Below, piece after piece: positions 25,535 to 35,840 of a stretch of 64,000 nt of DNA. Within the stretch, counting starts at the first letter, position 1, and each line of letters opens with the position of its first letter. The position numbers and the translations under genes were made by a program. The notes below the pieces were generated by a model. It ran no database searches. It saw only the letters and a program-made list of their open reading frames with translations, and was not told the DNA's origin. Origin of the DNA: Rheinheimera sp. GTDB taxonomy: Bacteria > Pseudomonadota > Gammaproteobacteria > Enterobacterales > Alteromonadaceae. The stretch covers positions 114,848-178,847 of the forward strand of contig DMYW01000015.1 in assembly GCA_003482455.1 (NCBI GenBank). The letters are read 5' to 3'.

Positions 25535-28474
25535 TTATTGGCTGTGATGGCGCACCAACCAGCGTTCGAGTTCACTGGCCGGCACCGGTTTACTGAAGAA
25601 ATATCCTTGGCCTTGATCTATGTCTAATTGTAAAAGCTGTGACAATTGCGCGGCATCTTCAATGCCTTCCGCCACCACTTGCATACCCAGACTATGTCCA
25701 AGCACCACCATCGAATGCATGATGGCGCGGTCGTCCGGGTCACGTAACACATCTTGTACAAAACTGCGGTCGATTTTCAGTTTATCCATTGGAAAGCTTT
25801 TCAAATAAGCCAAGCTGGAATAACCGGTACCAAAATCATCCAGTGCCAACTTCACGCCCAAATTGCGGATTTGCTGCAACAAGACGCGGCTGGCGCCTAC
25901 TTCTTGCGCCATCACCGACTCAGTTAGTTCCAATTCCAATTGCCCTGCCGGCAGGCCGGTTTCCGCCAAAATTTGTTGTAATCGTTGCAAAAAATTGGCT
26001 TGGGTCAGCTGCACGGTCGAAATATTGACGGCAATACGCAGTGGGTTGCCACGTTGCAGCCAGCTTGAGGCTTGGATACACGCTTGGCGTAGCACCCACT
26101 CGCCTAGCACATTGATAAAACCGCTTTGCTCCGCCAATGGAATAAAGCGCACCGGCGAAATAGCCCCCAATTGGGGATGTTGCCAGCGCAGCAAGACTTC
26201 AACGGACTCCACTTGTTGGTTCTCTAAGCGCAAAATCGGCTGAAAATGCAAGCTAAACTGGCCTTGGCCAAGGCCAGTGCGCATACCATGTTCAAGCTGC
26301 AACCGCTCGTGCAATTGCTCCGACATTTGATGCGAATACAAGGTATGACAATTGCGCCCTGCGTCTTTGGCGGCATACAGTGCCACATCCGCCGCACGCA
26401 GCAGCTCGGCAAAGGTCAAGCCATGTTGCGGAAATATCGCCACGCCGATACTCGGACTGACCTGTAATTGTCGCTCGCCAATGGTAAAACCCTCGGCCAT
26501 ACATAAGGTCAACTGATTCGCAGTTTTGACCACATCACCAGCCTGATCGCTTTGCCTAATCAATAAGAACTCGTCACCACCCAAACGGCCCAGCACGTCG
26601 CCGTCGTGCAAGATGGCGCGCAAGCGATTAGCCACTTGTTGCAGCAACTCGTCACCCGTGTGGTGGCCCATGGTGTCGTTGATATGTTGGAAATGGTCGA
26701 GGTCTAAATAAAACACCGCCAAGCTGCGCTGATGCTGGATAGCTTGCAGGAACAGCTCACGGCAGCGCTCGGCCAAGCCGGCCCGGTTTGGCAGTTGCGT
26801 CAGTTGGTCGGTATACGCCAGTTCGCGCATTTGCTGTTCCAGCTGACGCTGCTGGGTCATATCATCGACAGTGCCGATCATGCCGTCATACTTACCATCT
26901 TTTAACAGCGGCACCAGCCAGCCGCTGCAATATAATTTACGCGTTCCGGTGTGCAGGAAAATCGAGTCAAAGCGAACCGGCGTCAGCGCCTGTTGGGCAC
27001 GGTAATACTGCGGCCTGAATTGTTCTAATGAAGATGGCGGGAAATCATTGAGCAGATGGCGGCCAATCAATTGCTCGTGATCCAACTGCAACAAATGGCT
27101 CAAGCCACTGTTGACGTAAATCAATTGATGCGACGCATCACATACCCACACGCCGGTCACCACTTTGCTCAGCACTGTGGCGTAAAAATCTTTTAAATCA
27201 GCGACAGCTAAGTCGGCTTGTTTGAGCCGACTGATGTCGGCGTTACTACCCACAAGGCGCAAGGCTCGGCCATTTAAGTCACGTTCAATCACCCGGCCTT
27301 GACTGAAGATCCAGCGATAGCTGCCATCTTTGTGTTGCAAGCGAAACTCGCATTGATACAGCGCAGTGATGCCTTTTAGATGTTGCACCAATGCTTGAGA
27401 CGCAGCATCACGGTCATCTGGGTGCAATAAATCAGCCCAGCGGTGAAAGCGAGAGCCTAGTTCACCGGGCTCATAACCCAACATGTGCTCCGCTTGGCCA
27501 TAGAACTGCACACGACCGACATGTAGATCAAAATCCCAGATCCCCAACGCCGATCCTTCCAACGCGAAGTTAATTCGGCCGCGGGTGTTTTGGGCATTTT
27601 GCAGTAAAAACACCAACAAATAACACAAGGCGCTGATCACCAGCACATAACTGGCGATGCCAAACAGCGCCTCCAACGCATCGTAGCCGGCAAACATGCC
27701 AAGTCCGTACACAGTGCCCAGTACCGCTGTACAGGCAATGGAGGCGACCGCCACCGAAGTTGCCCATAAATCTAATGTAAACACCGACCACAACAACACC
27801 AACAGCGGCAAAAACAACAAGCTTGGGGACCAATTGCTCGCATCCGGGGACGTAAATAACAGAATTGCACTTAACAAGGCCACCGTTTGCGCCTGCCAAA
27901 ACGAGCTCAGCGGCATCTCGCGCCAGTTTTTTAAGTTAAAACACAGCAGCGGAATACCAAACACAATGACGCCAAAACTGTCACCGAACCACCAGCCAAC
28001 AGCCGTTGAGAACAGTTGCTCACTACTGATAAGGCCGATACTCCACAACTGAGAAGCCCCGTTAATCGCCGTGATCGTCGTGCCAACACCTAACGCTAAC
28101 AGCAAAAACCAGCCCATATCTTGCGCGGAATCGAGTTGAAAACGTAAGCGACGCCACTGCATCAAGCGCACCGCAACAGCCGGGCCCAATGCATTACCCA
28201 CCGCAATGGCAAATGACGTTGCCAACGGTAATCCTTGCAACTGCGTAATGATCATCACACCAGCCACAATCGCTGTGGCGTACCAGAGGCCCAACCGCCA
28301 CAATACCGCGATGATAAAACCAATAGCCGGCCAAATCAGACTGATTTGGCCATTGACACGTGGCACTTGCAAACCGACCCACGCCAGTGCGACATAACCA
28401 AACACCACAGCAAGCCAGATCAGCACGCCGCGTTTTGGCACAAAATGAGAGGTGAAAATGGAAGGACGTTGCAA
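25535..28474 (-). CDS. MASE1-PAS-GGDEF-EAL c-di-GMP signalling protein
   Basis: 979 aa. About eight hydrophobic segments (10-300) form a MASE1-like membrane sensor (LIWPAIGFIIAVLWRLG). Two PAS regions follow (about 300-430 and 435-560; FRLQHKDGSYRWIFSQGRVI). The GGDEF domain has the intact RLGGDEFLLI and an HDGD in place of the RxxD inhibitory site. The EAL domain reads EVL at its first motif but keeps NIS, ELTESVM, DDFGTGYSSL, KIDRSFV and EGIE. It could therefore both make and break c-di-GMP. The start is a TTG at 28474 with AGG upstream and an in-frame stop just before it, so the N-terminus is slightly uncertain. Confidence 0.9.
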   Translation of the reverse strand: MQRPSIFTSHFVPKRGVLIWLAVVFGYVALAWVGLQVPRVNGQISLIWPAIGFIIAVLWRLGLWYATAIVAGVMIITQLQGLPLATSFAIAVGNALGPAVAVRLMQWRRLRFQLDSAQDMGWFLLLALGVGTTITAINGASQLWSIGLISSEQLFSTAVGWWFGDSFGVIVFGIPLLCFNLKNWREMPLSSFWQAQTVALLSAILLFTSPDASNWSPSLLFLPLLVLLWSVFTLDLWATSVAVASIACTAVLGTVYGLGMFAGYDALEALFGIASYVLVISALCYLLVFLLQNAQNTRGRINFALEGSALGIWDFDLHVGRVQFYGQAEHMLGYEPGELGSRFHRWADLLHPDDRDAASQALVQHLKGITALYQCEFRLQHKDGSYRWIFSQGRVIERDLNGRALRLVGSNADISRLKQADLAVADLKDFYATVLSKVVTGVWVCDASHQLIYVNSGLSHLLQLDHEQLIGRHLLNDFPPSSLEQFRPQYYRAQQALTPVRFDSIFLHTGTRKLYCSGWLVPLLKDGKYDGMIGTVDDMTQQRQLEQQMRELAYTDQLTQLPNRAGLAERCRELFLQAIQHQRSLAVFYLDLDHFQHINDTMGHHTGDELLQQVANRLRAILHDGDVLGRLGGDEFLLIRQSDQAGDVVKTANQLTLCMAEGFTIGERQLQVSPSIGVAIFPQHGLTFAELLRAADVALYAAKDAGRNCHTLYSHQMSEQLHERLQLEHGMRTGLGQGQFSLHFQPILRLENQQVESVEVLLRWQHPQLGAISPVRFIPLAEQSGFINVLGEWVLRQACIQASSWLQRGNPLRIAVNISTVQLTQANFLQRLQQILAETGLPAGQLELELTESVMAQEVGASRVLLQQIRNLGVKLALDDFGTGYSSLAYLKSFPMDKLKIDRSFVQDVLRDPDDRAIMHSMVVLGHSLGMQVVAEGIEDAAQLSQLLQLDIDQGQGYFFSKPVPASELERWLVRHHSQ

Positions 28475-28595
28475 GCTATGGACCTATTTTGGTACTACGG
28501 ACACCATTGCTTGCAGTATAGACGCTCCAGTCAAAGGCGTCACAACAGGGTCTGTCAATTACCAACCGGCAGACCCGATGGAGTTGCTGCCGACG

Positions 28596-29087
28596 TTAGA
28601 CTTGGCGTTGGCGGATTTGCTCCAGCAGCACTTCCGCTTTGCTCGTTTCGAAGGTTTTTGGCGCGTCGACATTTAAGATCTGCACCACACCATCTTGCAC
28701 AAACATGCTATAACGCAAACTGCGAATGCCGCCAAAATCGCCACTGTCATTGGCCAGCCCAAGGCTGGTGGCGAATTTGCCTGCGCCATCGGCGATCATC
28801 TGCACATCGCCGGCTTGTTGCGCTTTGCCCCATGCATCCAGCACAAAAGCGTCATTGACCGAAGTACATAAAATGCGGTCGACACCGGCTTGGAAGAACT
28901 GCTCGGCCAATGCCACAAATCCAGGCAGATGTGACGCACTGCAAGTCGGGGTAAAAGCGCCAGGCACGGCAAACAACACCACATTGTCACCGCCAAACAA
29001 CTCGTCGGTGCTCAAGGTGATCACACCATTGTCAGTTAACCGTTGAAAACTGGCATGCGGTAAACGCTGTTGGACCTGAATGGTCAT
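28596..29087 (-). CDS. Peroxiredoxin, Prx5-like
   Basis: Thiol peroxidase reducing H2O2 and organic hydroperoxides. 163 aa from the second of two adjacent ATG codons (29087), with AAGGAG upstream. PGAFTPTCS carries the peroxidatic Cys49; a second Cys at 74 (RILCTSVND) is in the position of other atypical enzymes of this class. LFGGDNVVLFAVPGAF and GIRSLRYSMFVQDGVV match the Prx5/type II family. It follows rsmJ by 11 nt and is the last gene of that run. No glutaredoxin domain is fused. The reductant is not evident. Confidence 0.9.
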   Translation of the reverse strand: MTIQVQQRLPHASFQRLTDNGVITLSTDELFGGDNVVLFAVPGAFTPTCSASHLPGFVALAEQFFQAGVDRILCTSVNDAFVLDAWGKAQQAGDVQMIADGAGKFATSLGLANDSGDFGGIRSLRYSMFVQDGVVQILNVDAPKTFETSKAEVLLEQIRQRQV

Positions 29088-29098
29088 CATAAAACTCC

Positions 29099-29854
29099 TT
29101 AGAAACCCGCAATGACATAGACGTCAAAACGGTTGTTTTTACCTTCGATACTCATGCTAGGTTTTTGCCCAGCTAAAAAACCGGCGTAGCCAGGGCGTTT
29201 GACCACAACGCGTTTTTGCGCCAATGCCAGCGCCGGCGCCAGCAGCGCGTCCGCGTCTGGATCGGCACCCACCACATCGTGAAAGGCCCGCATTTCTTTT
29301 TTCACCAAGGCGGATTTTTCCCGCTCTGGAAACATCGGATCTAAATACACCACATCGGGGGCCGGCAACGCCGCCAGCGCGTCCACCGCCGCTTGATGTA
29401 CCAACTGCATCCGACTTGGCAGCCACGAACACAACTGCGGGTCCAGTGCAGCTCGGCGCAAGCCGTCGGTTAATAACGCGGCGACAGCTGGATTGCGCTC
29501 GACCATGGTCACTTGCGCACCGAGACTCGCTAGCACAAACGCATCGCGGCCTAAACCGGCGGTCGCGTCGATGACAGTTAAGTCGGGCTTTTTATTTAGA
29601 CCGACCGCCTTGGCAATCCCCTCGCCTTTGCCTCCGCCAAATTTGCGACGATAAGTGGCGGCGCCAGAGCCAAAATCCACCAAAATATCGCCTTGTTTAG
29701 GTAAATCGGCGCAGCGCAGCACTAAAGCGCCAGCCTGCTCGGTGAGATACCAACCTTCGGCACTAGCCACCTGCGGCAACGCAAACGGCTGACACAAGGC
29801 TTGCAGCTCACTGGATAACGAATCAAACCAGACGTTTGCGACTGGGAAGCTCAT
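29099..29854 (-). CDS. rsmJ: 16S rRNA (guanine1516-N2)-methyltransferase
   Basis: SAM-dependent enzyme that methylates G1516 of 16S rRNA. 251 aa. The family-specific core [27 protein letters not shown] is followed by SAM motif [30 protein letters not shown] and the catalytic-type [22 protein letters not shown]. The end, [27 protein letters not shown], is typical. GAGGAG precedes the ATG, which overlaps the upstream tag gene by 4 nt. The neighbouring prlC-rsmJ arrangement is also known in E. coli, supporting the assignment. Confidence 0.95.
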   Translation of the reverse strand: MSFPVANVWFDSLSSELQALCQPFALPQVASAEGWYLTEQAGALVLRCADLPKQGDILVDFGSGAATYRRKFGGGKGEGIAKAVGLNKKPDLTVIDATAGLGRDAFVLASLGAQVTMVERNPAVAALLTDGLRRAALDPQLCSWLPSRMQLVHQAAVDALAALPAPDVVYLDPMFPEREKSALVKKEMRAFHDVVGADPDADALLAPALALAQKRVVVKRPGYAGFLAGQKPSMSIEGKNNRFDVYVIAGF

Positions 29855-30609
29855 GCCATCTCCTCGTCAGCCGATACCGGCTGGCCAGCGCCTGAAAAGC
29901 CCGTCCCAGACAAGCCCACATGGTTATCGCCGCAAGAAAACGCAATCAAACGACTGAGTTGCTGCAAGCTCCAACCGGATTGTTCGTGCCATTGATTAAA
30001 CTGCGCCTGAATGCGTTTGAGATTGCTCAAGCCATGGATGCTGCTGCCTTCGACGATTTGATACGCCCGCAAATAAGCTTCGACATCGCGGCTAAATAAA
30101 AAGGTATCTTTGCCCATCGCCCGAAGCGCATATGGCCCGGTATTGCCACCAAGCCGCTGCCCGTGTTTTTTCAACAAGGCCCACAAACCTATAATGTCGT
30201 GCGTTGGCCAGTTAGCGACCATCGAAGCAAAACTGCCGTGTTGGCGCGCCATGTCCAACATAAACTGCGCATTGTCACGAATGGTGAATACCTTGCTCGC
30301 GTTGCGGATGATCCGAGGGTCGGTGGCTTTCGCCGCCAGCATTTCGTCGCTCATCAGTACCATTTTTTCCGGCACAAAGTCGAAAAACACCTCACGAAAC
30401 CCCGGCCATTTATTTTCAACCACGCGCCAGACAAAGCCGCTTTGGAAGATTTTTTTGGTCAGCGCATCCAACCAATCGGCATCGCTATAGCTTAGTAACT
30501 CAGCGCTGCTTTTTGGCGCGCCTAACAAGGCGTGTAGCTGTGCTTCACCGCCTTTGCGGTCCAGCGCCCGCTGATAAATCGCCGCAAACGTTTCAACGTT
30601 GGCCGTCAT
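29851..30609 (-). CDS. tag: DNA-3-methyladenine glycosylase I family protein
   Basis: 252 aa from the ATG at 30609, preceded by [42 protein letters not shown] corresponds to the Tag core (SGLSWxxIL), and [22 protein letters not shown] to the helix where Tag has RNR/KI. The typical Tag zinc residues are not obvious: the N-terminal CxW is missing and HxxxC is replaced. It may be one of the longer Tag-like proteins without the zinc snap, in which case the symbol is approximate. Predicted to excise 3-methyladenine from alkylated DNA. Coupled by ATGA to rsmJ. Confidence 0.75.
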   Translation of the reverse strand: MTANVETFAAIYQRALDRKGGEAQLHALLGAPKSSAELLSYSDADWLDALTKKIFQSGFVWRVVENKWPGFREVFFDFVPEKMVLMSDEMLAAKATDPRIIRNASKVFTIRDNAQFMLDMARQHGSFASMVANWPTHDIIGLWALLKKHGQRLGGNTGPYALRAMGKDTFLFSRDVEAYLRAYQIVEGSSIHGLSNLKRIQAQFNQWHEQSGWSLQQLSRLIAFSCGDNHVGLSGTGFSGAGQPVSADEEMA

Positions 30610-30674
30610 TTCACAACTCCTAAAAAACGTCAAAGCCAGCATGATGCTGGCCAAGACTGCTCGACGCCGGTAGG

Positions 30675-31145
30675 TTAAATCGCATCACCGCCGCCGCTGG
30701 CGCCGAGTTTACACTGACCATTCGCCCACACCACACTCGGTTCTGGGATCATCTCGCAGGTCGACATCATGCCAGATGCTTCATGCTCGGCTTTGCGCAA
30801 ACTGCCGTACTGGGCAATCAAGGCCAGTAACTTCGGCTCATCAATGCCCTCGGTGGAATACACCAAATAGGACTCCGGGCCACCGCAGGGTCGGTGACCG
30901 ACCCCAACTTTGCGGCAAAAACCTGCGTTACTGGCTTTGGCGTCGCCGACCAACGATTTGATTTGTTGGAACACTTCAGCGGATTTCATCTGTGAACCTC
31001 CTGCGCGCACCGGCGCTTGCAGCAATTGTTGTTGCTCAGCGGCTTGTTGTAACGCCGCATTGGCTGGCGCTACCTCCAGCTTGGCCTCCGAACAAGCGCC
31101 AAGCGTGGCAAGCAACATCAGCGCACTGACGTGGTGTAGTTTCAT
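30675..31145 (-). CDS. Hypothetical lipoprotein
   Basis: 156 aa. A lipobox (LATLGACSEAK) after a short signal predicts a lipoprotein. A Gln/Ala-rich stretch (NAALQQAAEQQQLLQ) is followed by a compact domain with four cysteines (GFCRKVGVGHRPCGGPESY, MSTCEMIP, GQCKLG), probably two disulfides. Function unknown. Its ATG overlaps the prlC stop by 4 nt, so it is translated with prlC, and tag begins 65 nt downstream. Confidence 0.75.
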   Translation of the reverse strand: MKLHHVSALMLLATLGACSEAKLEVAPANAALQQAAEQQQLLQAPVRAGGSQMKSAEVFQQIKSLVGDAKASNAGFCRKVGVGHRPCGGPESYLVYSTEGIDEPKLLALIAQYGSLRKAEHEASGMMSTCEMIPEPSVVWANGQCKLGASGGGDAI

Positions 31146-33178
31146 GCCGCGATCCCCATATGCCGCAACAAGGCCGCATTGGACGGTTCACGCCCGCGGA
31201 AGGCTTTAAACAGCTCCATCGGTTCGGCGCTGCCGCCACGTTCCAGCACACAATGTAAGAAATCACGGCCAGTTACTTGGTTAAAAATACCTTCTTCTTC
31301 AAAGCGGCTAAAAGCGTCTGCCGACAACACTTCGGCCCACAAATAGCTGTAATAACCGGCGGCGTAACCGCCCGCAAAAATATGGCTGAAGCTGTGTTGG
31401 AAGCGGTTAAAACTTGGCGGAATGAGCACAGACACTTCGCTGCGCACGCCATCCAGCACTTGTTGCACCCGCGCGCCGAGTGCCGGGTCGTAGTTGGCGT
31501 GCAAGCGGAAATCAAACAACGCGAATTCTAATTGGCGCACCAAAAACAACGCGCTTTGGAAATTCTTCGCCGCCAACATTTTGTCCAGCAGTGGTTGCGG
31601 CAGCGGTTCACCCGTTTCAAAGTGGCCGGAAATAATCTGCAGCGCTTCCGGTGCCCAGCACCAGTTTTCCATAAATTGGCTTGGCAGTTCGACCGCATCC
31701 CACGGCACACCGGCGATGCCCGCCACGGCAGCGGCGTCGACTTGCGTCAACATATGGTGAATACCATGGCCAAATTCGTGGAACAAGGTGACCACTTCAT
31801 CATGGGTAAACAGCGCCGGCTTGCCGCCGACTGGTTTATTGAAGTTACAGGTTAAATAGGCCACCGGCGTTTGCAGGCTGCCGTCTAAACGCCAGCGGCG
31901 GCCTTGGCAGTCGTCCATCCAAGCGCCGCCACGTTTTTTGGCACGCGCATACAAGTCTAAATAGAAACTGCCGCGCAGCACGCCGTTCTCGTCTGTGATA
32001 TCAAAAAACTTCACATCACTGTGCCAGACATCCACGCCTGGGCGCTCGGTGACGGTCACGCCAAACAAGCGGTTTAACACGGTAAACAAGCCAGATAATA
32101 CTTTCGGCTCTGGGAAATACGGCCGCAACAACTCGTCGTTGATGCTGTATTTGGCCATCTTTAACTTTTCCGAATAATAGGTCACATCCCAGCTGTTTAA
32201 CTGGTCAACGCCGTATTCGGCTTTGGCAAAGGCGCGCAGTTCGGCCAAGTCTTGCTCGGCTTGTGGTTTAGCGCGGCGGGCTAAATCGGCCAAAAACTCC
32301 AGCACTTGGCTTGGCGATTCGGCCATTTTGGTCGCCAGCGACTCTTCGGCGGCGTTGCTAAAGTCCAGCAGTTGCGCCAATTCGTGGCGCAGCGCCATGG
32401 TTTCTTCGATGATGGCACTGTTGTCAAATTCACCGGCCGTTGGGCCTTGATCGGACGCGCGGGTGCAATATGCGCTGTACATTTCGCGGCGCAGCTCGCT
32501 GCTATCGGCATAGGTTAACGCGGCGATATACGACGGGAATTCCAACGTAAACACCCAGCCATCTAGTTCGCGGGCTGTTGCCGCTTCGGCCGCTGCCAGT
32601 TTGGCATCTTCCGGCAAACCGGCTAATAAGCTTTCCTCAGTAATGTGTTTAAACCAGGCTTGGGTGGCATCTAAACAATGGTTGGAGAAGGTGGAGCCTA
32701 AATCGGACAAGCGGCTTTGAATATCGCCGTAGCGCTGTTTTTTCTGTTCTGGCAAGCCAATACCTGACAGTTTGAAATCTCGCAGCGCGTTTTGAATGAC
32801 TTTTTGCTGCGCGGGCGTCAGCGTACTGTATTCAGCACTTTGCGACAGCTCAACATACGCTTGGTACAAGCCTTCGTGTTGCCCCACCCACGTGCTGTAA
32901 TCCGACAGCAGCGGTAAGCAACTTTCATAGGCTTCACGAAGTTCAGGGCTTGAAACGACCGAATTCAGATGCGACACCGGTGACCACAACCGGCTTAAGT
33001 GGTCGCCAATCTCTTCCGGCGTTTCAATTAAACTGCGCCAGCTGACAGGGCGCGTGGCGACCGCTTGTTCAATCGCCGTGCGGCAATCGGTTAAGGCTTG
33101 TTCAACGGCAGGTTTTATTTGGTCGGCAGTTAAAGCTGAAAATGGCGGCAAACCAGAAAAATCAAACAAAGTATTCAT
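31142..33178 (-). CDS. prlC: Oligopeptidase A (M3 family)
   Basis: Cytoplasmic zinc oligopeptidase degrading signal peptides and other short peptides. 678 aa, matching the E. coli length of about 680. The zinc motif is HEFGHGIHH (His467, Glu468, His471) with the downstream Glu in WDAVELPSQFMENW. LYARAKKRGGAWMDD and FAGGYAAGYYSYLWAEVLSADAF are conserved M3 elements. No signal peptide. The ATG at 33178 has no obvious Shine-Dalgarno sequence; upstream codons are less convincing. Heads the run prlC-lipoprotein-tag-rsmJ-peroxiredoxin. Confidence 0.95.
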   Translation of the reverse strand: MNTLFDFSGLPPFSALTADQIKPAVEQALTDCRTAIEQAVATRPVSWRSLIETPEEIGDHLSRLWSPVSHLNSVVSSPELREAYESCLPLLSDYSTWVGQHEGLYQAYVELSQSAEYSTLTPAQQKVIQNALRDFKLSGIGLPEQKKQRYGDIQSRLSDLGSTFSNHCLDATQAWFKHITEESLLAGLPEDAKLAAAEAATARELDGWVFTLEFPSYIAALTYADSSELRREMYSAYCTRASDQGPTAGEFDNSAIIEETMALRHELAQLLDFSNAAEESLATKMAESPSQVLEFLADLARRAKPQAEQDLAELRAFAKAEYGVDQLNSWDVTYYSEKLKMAKYSINDELLRPYFPEPKVLSGLFTVLNRLFGVTVTERPGVDVWHSDVKFFDITDENGVLRGSFYLDLYARAKKRGGAWMDDCQGRRWRLDGSLQTPVAYLTCNFNKPVGGKPALFTHDEVVTLFHEFGHGIHHMLTQVDAAAVAGIAGVPWDAVELPSQFMENWCWAPEALQIISGHFETGEPLPQPLLDKMLAAKNFQSALFLVRQLEFALFDFRLHANYDPALGARVQQVLDGVRSEVSVLIPPSFNRFQHSFSHIFAGGYAAGYYSYLWAEVLSADAFSRFEEEGIFNQVTGRDFLHCVLERGGSAEPMELFKAFRGREPSNAALLRHMGIAA

Positions 33179-33263
33179 AAAAAGGGCGCATCCGCGTTTA
33201 GGCAATTGCAGAAATAATGGGGCAGTCGGCGCGCTATCTCAAGGGGGGCGCTGAAAATGCTGC

Positions 33264-35840
33264 CTAAGCGCGGTTCGCCGCTTTGTTGGTTTTTTGCTGC
33301 CGTAACCAGCTACTGAGCTGGTCACCTGCCATCGGCCGCGCCAACAAATAGCCTTGCGCCGCATCGACATTGTGCAGCATCAAGAAGTTTAACTGGTGCT
33401 GGGTTTCCACACCTTCACAGATCACTTGCAGGCCCAATTTGCGACCCAGCTCAATCGCACCGGCCAAAATACTTTCTTTTTGCGTATCCAACATGCTCAG
33501 CAGCGCCATATCCAGTTTGATTGCCCTGAGCGGCAAACTGCCAAGCTTGGTCAGCATCGATTGACCCGCACCGAAGTCGTCCATCACCAAACTGGTATTG
33601 GTTTTCTTCAGTAAGTTGATGCTGCGTTGCACCGCTGTATGCTGCGTATCGACCGCGCTTTCCGCCACTTCCAGCCACAAGCGTTGATCCGGCGGATACT
33701 GCAGCTCATGCTGCAACAGCTGGCCAATTAACCGAGGATTTTGTAGATCTTGCCCAGACAAATTAATCGAAATGGGCACAGTGATCTGCTGCGCTTGTAG
33801 CTCGTTGGCCATCCGCCGTGCTTCTTTGTACACCCACGCCGTGATCATATTCATCAAGCCGCCTTCTTCGGCCAGCGGAATAAACAGCGCGGGCGAAATC
33901 GCGCCTTGCGTCGGATGTTGCCAGCGCAAAAAGGCTTCTAACGCTACACAGCGCTGACTGTTCAGTTCCTGTACCGGTTGATAGACCAAGGCAAATTGTT
34001 GTGCGGTAATGGCCTTGGTCAGGTCACTGAGTAACTGCAACCGCTGCCGACTGTCGTCGGTAAAGGAACTCTGATAACTCAGATGCCCTGCATCACGTTG
34101 CACATAGGTCAGAGTTAAACTGGCTCGGGCGATCAGCTCTTCGGCGTCACCGCCTTGGTCACTGGCAATTAAAATCGAGGCGTAGCGCGGTCGAAAATCA
34201 GGAGCCAAGCCATCAATCCGGTATTTCTGATGTAACAAGCGACGCAATGAATTCAGCAGCCGCGCAAATTCACTATCCAGCACCAACAGGGCTATTTTGT
34301 CTTGGCTTAATGCATACAAGGTTTGATGCGCTTGTGGGCCAAAACTAACCAGTCCCTGCGCTTGCCTAGCACAGTATTGATGTAGATGACTGATGTAAGT
34401 CTCAAGGATTTGTTGAGTTTTCTGCCGGCCTAACACAGCTTCAATCCGGTCATAGGATTGCCATTCAATCAGCAACAAGCGATAACGCGAACCACCGGTC
34501 GCCAATTGTGTCGCCAACAACTCGACCAAGGCGGTGCGCGAACCCAGACCATAAAACGGCGCCAACTTGTTACGTGCTAGTTCGGCTTGTTGCAACTGAC
34601 TGATTTGGATGTTTCGGTCGAGCAGCGCCTTTTGGGTACGCGCTAAGGTGTCCTTGGCCATGTATTCATTGATGACCAAACTTAACGCCATCAACATGGA
34701 GGCCAAGGTCGTACCAAGCTCTAACGAAACCGCCGTCAGGCCATTTTCGGGCAACCAGCCAAAGACTCGCGCCGCGGCCAGCAGCACGCTGGTCAACAAC
34801 ACCAACATTGGCAACAAAAAGCGCCAAGCGCGCGCCCGTTGCACGCGAATCTGCAACATGCCGGTCAGTAAACAGGCTACAACATAACCTTGCATCAACC
34901 AGACATTGAGTTGCTTGAGCTGGCTTTGCAACGCATAGCTGTCCAGCACTATGGCGGTGGCCATCAACAACAACATCAGCACAGCAAGCCCTTGCAGCGC
35001 ATCATAAAAACGCCGTGCGGCTGTGCCTTTGGCAAAGCGAAAATAGCGCAATACAAAACCACTACTGGCCAGCAGCGCCATTGGCACGCCAAAATCAATC
35101 AAGTGATTAAGCGACGGTGTTTCCGGCCACAGCCACTGCGGCGGAAAGCCTTGTAATTCGGCCTGCACAGCCGTGATGGCCAGCACTAACAAAGCAAACC
35201 AGCCCAAACTAAAATCACGCGACACATAACCAAACACTAAGGTCACCAGTGCGGCAAATAATAAGATGCCAAGGAAAAAACCTTGTAGCAGCTGGCGATA
35301 GTGGTTTTGCGCGGTCAGTTGTTCGGCATTGGCGTAGCGGATCGGCACAAAAGTACCACCGGCATTACGGACCTGCAGCAGCCAGGTAGTGGCATTTGGC
35401 TCAATGGCAAACACAAAGTTACTCGACGCAAGGCCGCGGGTCTGCCAAGGCAGACTATCGCCCGTTTCGATTTTTGATATCAGTTGGCCTTGTCCATCCA
35501 GTTGATAGAAATTAACCGTATCTAAAAAAGGCGCGGCGATTTCCAATTGATAACCAGGAGTTGGCGTTAGTTGCACTTGCAACCAGATAGTACCAAGGCC
35601 GTAACCGAGCACTTTATTCGGGGCCGTGATCGGCTCAAAATGGCGGGCCTGTTGCGCCTGCTGCGGTGTTTGCACGGCAGGGTCTTGCAACATGGCAAGT
35701 TGCACTGGCGCCGTATCGACCGGTAAATGCAAGCTACGTAAGGTTAAAGCAATCAACCCTGCGGCAAGGATCAACAGCAGGACGCTGAAACCTAGCAGGG
35801 TCCAGCGTCGGGTATTTCGAGAAGTGAACTCAGTCGGCAT
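33264..35840 (-). CDS. 7TMR-DISM sensor with degenerate GGDEF and EAL domain
   Basis: 858 aa. After a first membrane helix (15-37) comes an extracytoplasmic 7TMR-DISMED2-like beta domain (about 65-175, LGYGLGTIWLQVQLTP). Seven hydrophobic helices follow (180-400). The next region aligns in length with GGDEF but has SQDKI where the motif should be, so it is probably inactive. The EAL domain (about 620-850) reads EAF at its first motif but keeps NLSGQDL, LEVAES, MDDFGAGQSML, IKLDMALL and EGVE, so phosphodiesterase activity is plausible. The ATG shares one base with the upstream GNAT stop (TGATG), indicating translational coupling. Confidence 0.9.
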   Translation of the reverse strand: MPTEFTSRNTRRWTLLGFSVLLLILAAGLIALTLRSLHLPVDTAPVQLAMLQDPAVQTPQQAQQARHFEPITAPNKVLGYGLGTIWLQVQLTPTPGYQLEIAAPFLDTVNFYQLDGQGQLISKIETGDSLPWQTRGLASSNFVFAIEPNATTWLLQVRNAGGTFVPIRYANAEQLTAQNHYRQLLQGFFLGILLFAALVTLVFGYVSRDFSLGWFALLVLAITAVQAELQGFPPQWLWPETPSLNHLIDFGVPMALLASSGFVLRYFRFAKGTAARRFYDALQGLAVLMLLLMATAIVLDSYALQSQLKQLNVWLMQGYVVACLLTGMLQIRVQRARAWRFLLPMLVLLTSVLLAAARVFGWLPENGLTAVSLELGTTLASMLMALSLVINEYMAKDTLARTQKALLDRNIQISQLQQAELARNKLAPFYGLGSRTALVELLATQLATGGSRYRLLLIEWQSYDRIEAVLGRQKTQQILETYISHLHQYCARQAQGLVSFGPQAHQTLYALSQDKIALLVLDSEFARLLNSLRRLLHQKYRIDGLAPDFRPRYASILIASDQGGDAEELIARASLTLTYVQRDAGHLSYQSSFTDDSRQRLQLLSDLTKAITAQQFALVYQPVQELNSQRCVALEAFLRWQHPTQGAISPALFIPLAEEGGLMNMITAWVYKEARRMANELQAQQITVPISINLSGQDLQNPRLIGQLLQHELQYPPDQRLWLEVAESAVDTQHTAVQRSINLLKKTNTSLVMDDFGAGQSMLTKLGSLPLRAIKLDMALLSMLDTQKESILAGAIELGRKLGLQVICEGVETQHQLNFLMLHNVDAAQGYLLARPMAGDQLSSWLRQQKTNKAANRA

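Noticed and set aside
28548..28576. GGGTCTG/CAGACCC hairpin after the peroxiredoxin gene
   Set aside because: Large loop and no T-run on the minus strand, so a terminator is not supported.
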